From NCBI RefSeq assembly GCF_000718635.1, contig NZ_JOBF01000024.1, forward strand, positions 1-64,000: a stretch of DNA of 64,000 nt. The letters are read 5' to 3'. The stretch comes from Streptomyces varsoviensis. Lineage in GTDB: Bacteria; Actinomycetota; Actinomycetes; Streptomycetales; Streptomycetaceae. Positions 61,937-64,000 of the stretch are shown here, piece by piece. Every line of letters begins with the position of its first letter. Position 1 is the stretch's first letter. Below the pieces are notes generated by a model. That model had not been told where the DNA came from and searched no databases. It was given only the letters and a program-made list of their open reading frames with translations. The position numbers and the translations under genes are program-made.

Positions 61937-63505
61937 CTACCGGCCCCGGCTCTCGTCGCCCAGCGCCTTCGCCAGCTCCAGCCGCTTGATCTTGATGGTG
62001 GCGGTCTGCGGCAGCTCCTCCAGGCGGCGCTGGACCGGCTCCGCCATCGGGGGCAGGCCGGCCGTGGCGCGGGCCCACGCGGCCGGGTCGAGCGGCTTGT
62101 CGTCCCGGGTGCACACCACCGGGACCGCGGTGCCGTCCGGGCCGGGCACGATGATGACCTCGACCAGTTCGTCCAGCGCGGAGAAGAGGGCGTCCTCGGC
62201 GGTCAGCGTGGAGCCGAAGCCGGGGATGACATCGACCTCCCGGTCGAGCAGGTGCAGACAGCCCCACCGGGTCCGGTAGCCCACGTCGCCCATCCGCCAC
62301 CACGCGTCGTGCTCCTGCTCGGCGTACCGCTCGGCCTCGCCCAGATACGTCAGGACCCGGCCGTTGGTGCGGACCTCTATGTAGCCGGGGGAGGCCGCGG
62401 ACACTGGCCGCCCGTCCCGGCTGACGACCCGGACCGTGGTCATGCCGGGGAACGCGTGGCCGACGCAGCGGCCGTCGGCGTCCTCGCCGCGCCGGCGGGT
62501 GAAGACCCGCCCGACCACCGGCCCGGCCTCGCTCTGGCCGTAGAGCTGGGCGAACAGCGGCATCCGCTGCCGGGAGGCCCCCAGCATCCGCCGCACGGTC
62601 CGGGGGTGGATGGCGTCGAAGGTGCTGCTGAAGTACTTCACCTGCGCCAGTGGCCGCCGCGGGTCGTCCGCCAGCCCCTCCCACCGCATGAACGTGTTGG
62701 GGTGGGCCTCGACCACACCCGGGCGCAGCCGGGCGAACAGGTCGGCCACCCGCCGCGGGTCGTCGTCGGCCAGCATGACCAGCGGGAAACCGCGCAGCAC
62801 CGCGATGGCCATGGCGGTGAAGAGCCGGGAGTGCACGAACGACACGTGCACCGCCACCGGGCGCCGCTTGCGGACCAGGGCGGTCGCGGTGGCCTGCGGC
62901 CGGTACCGGGCCTGGAGCGTCCACCCCGTGTGCACGGCCAGCTTCGGGATGCCGGTGGTGCCGGACGTATGCGTGATCAGCGTCGGATGGTGGGGGGACA
63001 CGGCGACCGGCGCCACCCGCGGCGCGCCGGCGAGGTCGCCGAGCCGCCGGGCGTCCGGGTGGTCGCCCGCGGCGAGCAGCACCCGGCGGGCGTGGCCGAA
63101 GACCGCGGCGGGCAGTTCGCCGTCCAGCTTCGCCTGATCCGTGACGAGGTACGGGCGGTCCACCCGGCGCACCAGCTCGGCGACGGTCGCGCCGTCCAGC
63201 TTCGGCGACAGCAGCGCCGGCACCGCGCCGATCCGGGCCGCCGCGCACGCCAGCAGGGTGATGTCGAAGCTGTTCGTCTTGTAGACCACCACCCGGTCCC
63301 CGGGGCGGACCCCGGCCGCCCACAGCCGGGACGCGAAGTCGTCGACCAGATCCGCGATTTCCGTGACGGTCAGCCGGCGCCCGAGATCGGGCGCCAGATC
63401 CAGATCGTGGTCGAGGACCACGACATTGGCCGGATGCCGGGCGGCCGCCCGGTCGAAGAGCGTGCCCAGCCGGATTCCGCGATTTCCCACCCGTTGCAGC
63501 AGCAT
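61937..63505 (-). CDS. AMP-forming ligase (ANL superfamily), possible CreM-type diazotase or acyl-CoA ligase
   Basis: A 522-residue ANL enzyme. The P-loop-like core is LITHTSGTTGIPKLAVHTG, the A5 motif is LYGQSEAG, A7/A8 is WWRMGDVGYRTRWGCLHLLDREVDV, and the C-terminal A10 lysine is in TATIKIKRLELAKALG. Substrate could be an aryl acid, or nitrite in ATP-dependent diazotisation as in CreM of the cremeomycin pathway, where the ligase clusters with CreD/CreE as here. I cannot decide between these from motifs. ATG 63505 follows gaggag; an upstream in-frame ATG at 63541 overlaps the SRPBCC gene. Confidence 0.8.
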   Translation of the reverse strand: MLLQRVGNRGIRLGTLFDRAAARHPANVVVLDHDLDLAPDLGRRLTVTEIADLVDDFASRLWAAGVRPGDRVVVYKTNSFDITLLACAAARIGAVPALLSPKLDGATVAELVRRVDRPYLVTDQAKLDGELPAAVFGHARRVLLAAGDHPDARRLGDLAGAPRVAPVAVSPHHPTLITHTSGTTGIPKLAVHTGWTLQARYRPQATATALVRKRRPVAVHVSFVHSRLFTAMAIAVLRGFPLVMLADDDPRRVADLFARLRPGVVEAHPNTFMRWEGLADDPRRPLAQVKYFSSTFDAIHPRTVRRMLGASRQRMPLFAQLYGQSEAGPVVGRVFTRRRGEDADGRCVGHAFPGMTTVRVVSRDGRPVSAASPGYIEVRTNGRVLTYLGEAERYAEQEHDAWWRMGDVGYRTRWGCLHLLDREVDVIPGFGSTLTAEDALFSALDELVEVIIVPGPDGTAVPVVCTRDDKPLDPAAWARATAGLPPMAEPVQRRLEELPQTATIKIKRLELAKALGDESRGR

Positions 63506-63524
63506 GTCCCGCTTCTCCTCCCGG

Positions 63525-64000
63525 TCACGCCTTCTCGGCAATCGCCTTGATACGGCTGAGCGTGGCCTGGAGATCCCCGGCCAGTTTCGCGGTCCAGTCG
63601 GCGAGGAATCGCCTCTCGGCGGCCTCGTCCATGTCCGCGGTGATCCCCCGGATGCCCTCGGTCGCGGCGCCCATGCGCAGGCTGTGCGCGAGGACGCAGC
63701 CGTCGCCGTCCGGCGAGATCTCGTACGACCAGACGCTGTCCTGCGGCGTGCCGGCGCTGTCCCGCATCGCCCAGCGGAAGACCCGGCCGGGCTCGGCGGC
63801 GATCACCTGCGACTCGGTGTGCCAGACGCCGCGGACGACGGGCGCCCACGCGACGACGGACTCGGCGCGCAGGTTCTCGCCGCGGAAGACGGCGCCCACC
63901 GTCGCCGGCACGCCGGAGATCCAGGCGCCGCCCGTGCACTCCGGGCTCCATTCGGCGCTCCGCGGCAGATCGCTGACCACCGAGTACACCTCGGCCGGTG
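63525..64000 (-). CDS. SRPBCC-family protein (5' part beyond the window)
   Basis: At least 158 residues of a START/SRPBCC (polyketide cyclase/Coq10-like) domain: VYSVVSDLPRSAEWSPECTGG, then strands with RFRWAMRDSAG-type sequences and a C-terminal helix ADWTAKLAGDLQATLSRIKAI. The reading frame stays open through the window edge (APAEVYSVVSDL), so the start lies outside. Such proteins bind hydrophobic aromatic ligands and may cyclise or carry them. It ends 19 bp before the ligase start and probably belongs to the same operon. Confidence 0.82.
   Translation of the reverse strand, partial: PAEVYSVVSDLPRSAEWSPECTGGAWISGVPATVGAVFRGENLRAESVVAWAPVVRGVWHTESQVIAAEPGRVFRWAMRDSAGTPQDSVWSYEISPDGDGCVLAHSLRMGAATEGIRGITADMDEAAERRFLADWTAKLAGDLQATLSRIKAIAEKA

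Overview
This window is from a high-GC actinomycete chromosome, almost certainly Streptomyces. The first 17 kb carry a typical Streptomyces core set. It includes enolase, an FtsB/DivIC protein, a DUF501 protein, Ppx/GppA, a type II NADH dehydrogenase with a Rex-like operator, two Rpf/LysM cell-wall hydrolases (the second behind a ydaO-type c-di-AMP riboswitch), a cyclopropane-fatty-acid-synthase-type enzyme, a MacB-type ABC exporter, and the developmental tRNA-Leu(UAA), bldA.

From about 17.1 kb to the end of the window the gene content changes to a large secondary-metabolite cluster that runs off the right edge. There is no PKS or NRPS. What can be read is: (i) a beta-methyltryptophan cassette (C-methyltransferase, cupin, HisC-type aminotransferase; 42.8-45.35 kb); (ii) a McbB/StnK2-type Pictet-Spenglerase of the cucumopine-synthase family (46.6-47.6 kb) flanked by two SolA-type flavin amine oxidases; (iii) an aminoshikimate cassette (class II DAHP synthase, EntA-like dehydrogenase, PhzD, PhzE; 51.8-56.5 kb) expected to give 3-hydroxyanthranilate; (iv) a nitrous-acid module (CreE-type N-oxygenase and CreD-type lyase) with a flavin hydroxylase and an AMP-forming ligase (56.5-63.5 kb); (v) eight methyltransferases including a catechol O-methyltransferase homologue and three carboxyl-methyltransferase-like paralogues; (vi) a six-gene overlapping operon (AsnB, PrpF-like, acyl-CoA dehydrogenase, cyclic amidohydrolase, flavin monooxygenase, methyltransferase; 22.5-29.8 kb). 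Together (i)-(v) point to a streptonigrin/lavendamycin-type aminoquinone-beta-carboline alkaloid. That assignment is my inference from gene content, not a database match.

Regulation looks layered. A StrR-type ParB-like regulator sits at 30.15 kb, and a second StrR-like domain is fused to an apparently inactivated IS701-type transposase domain at 49.0-51.0 kb. Two StrR/NovG-type operators (33.47 and 39.40 kb) and a 13-bp periodic array of the same half-site (51.28-51.40 kb) are visible. Two paralogous response-regulator-like proteins have complementary losses: one lacks the phospho-acceptor Asp, the other lacks the HTH. A small RHH protein, a VOC protein and an MFS pump share TGCTAGCA operator sequences and may form a self-resistance module. 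Four cluster genes contain TTA codons, and bldA itself lies just outside the cluster.

The cluster has an unusual amount of tandem-repeat expansion. The CreE/CreD junction is multiplied five times, which separates what looks like an ancestral ATGA overlap, and CreD carries a repeat-built insert of about 110 residues. All functional calls are from reading translated sequence by eye. Starts were chosen from ribosome-binding sites and overlaps, and no search was run.
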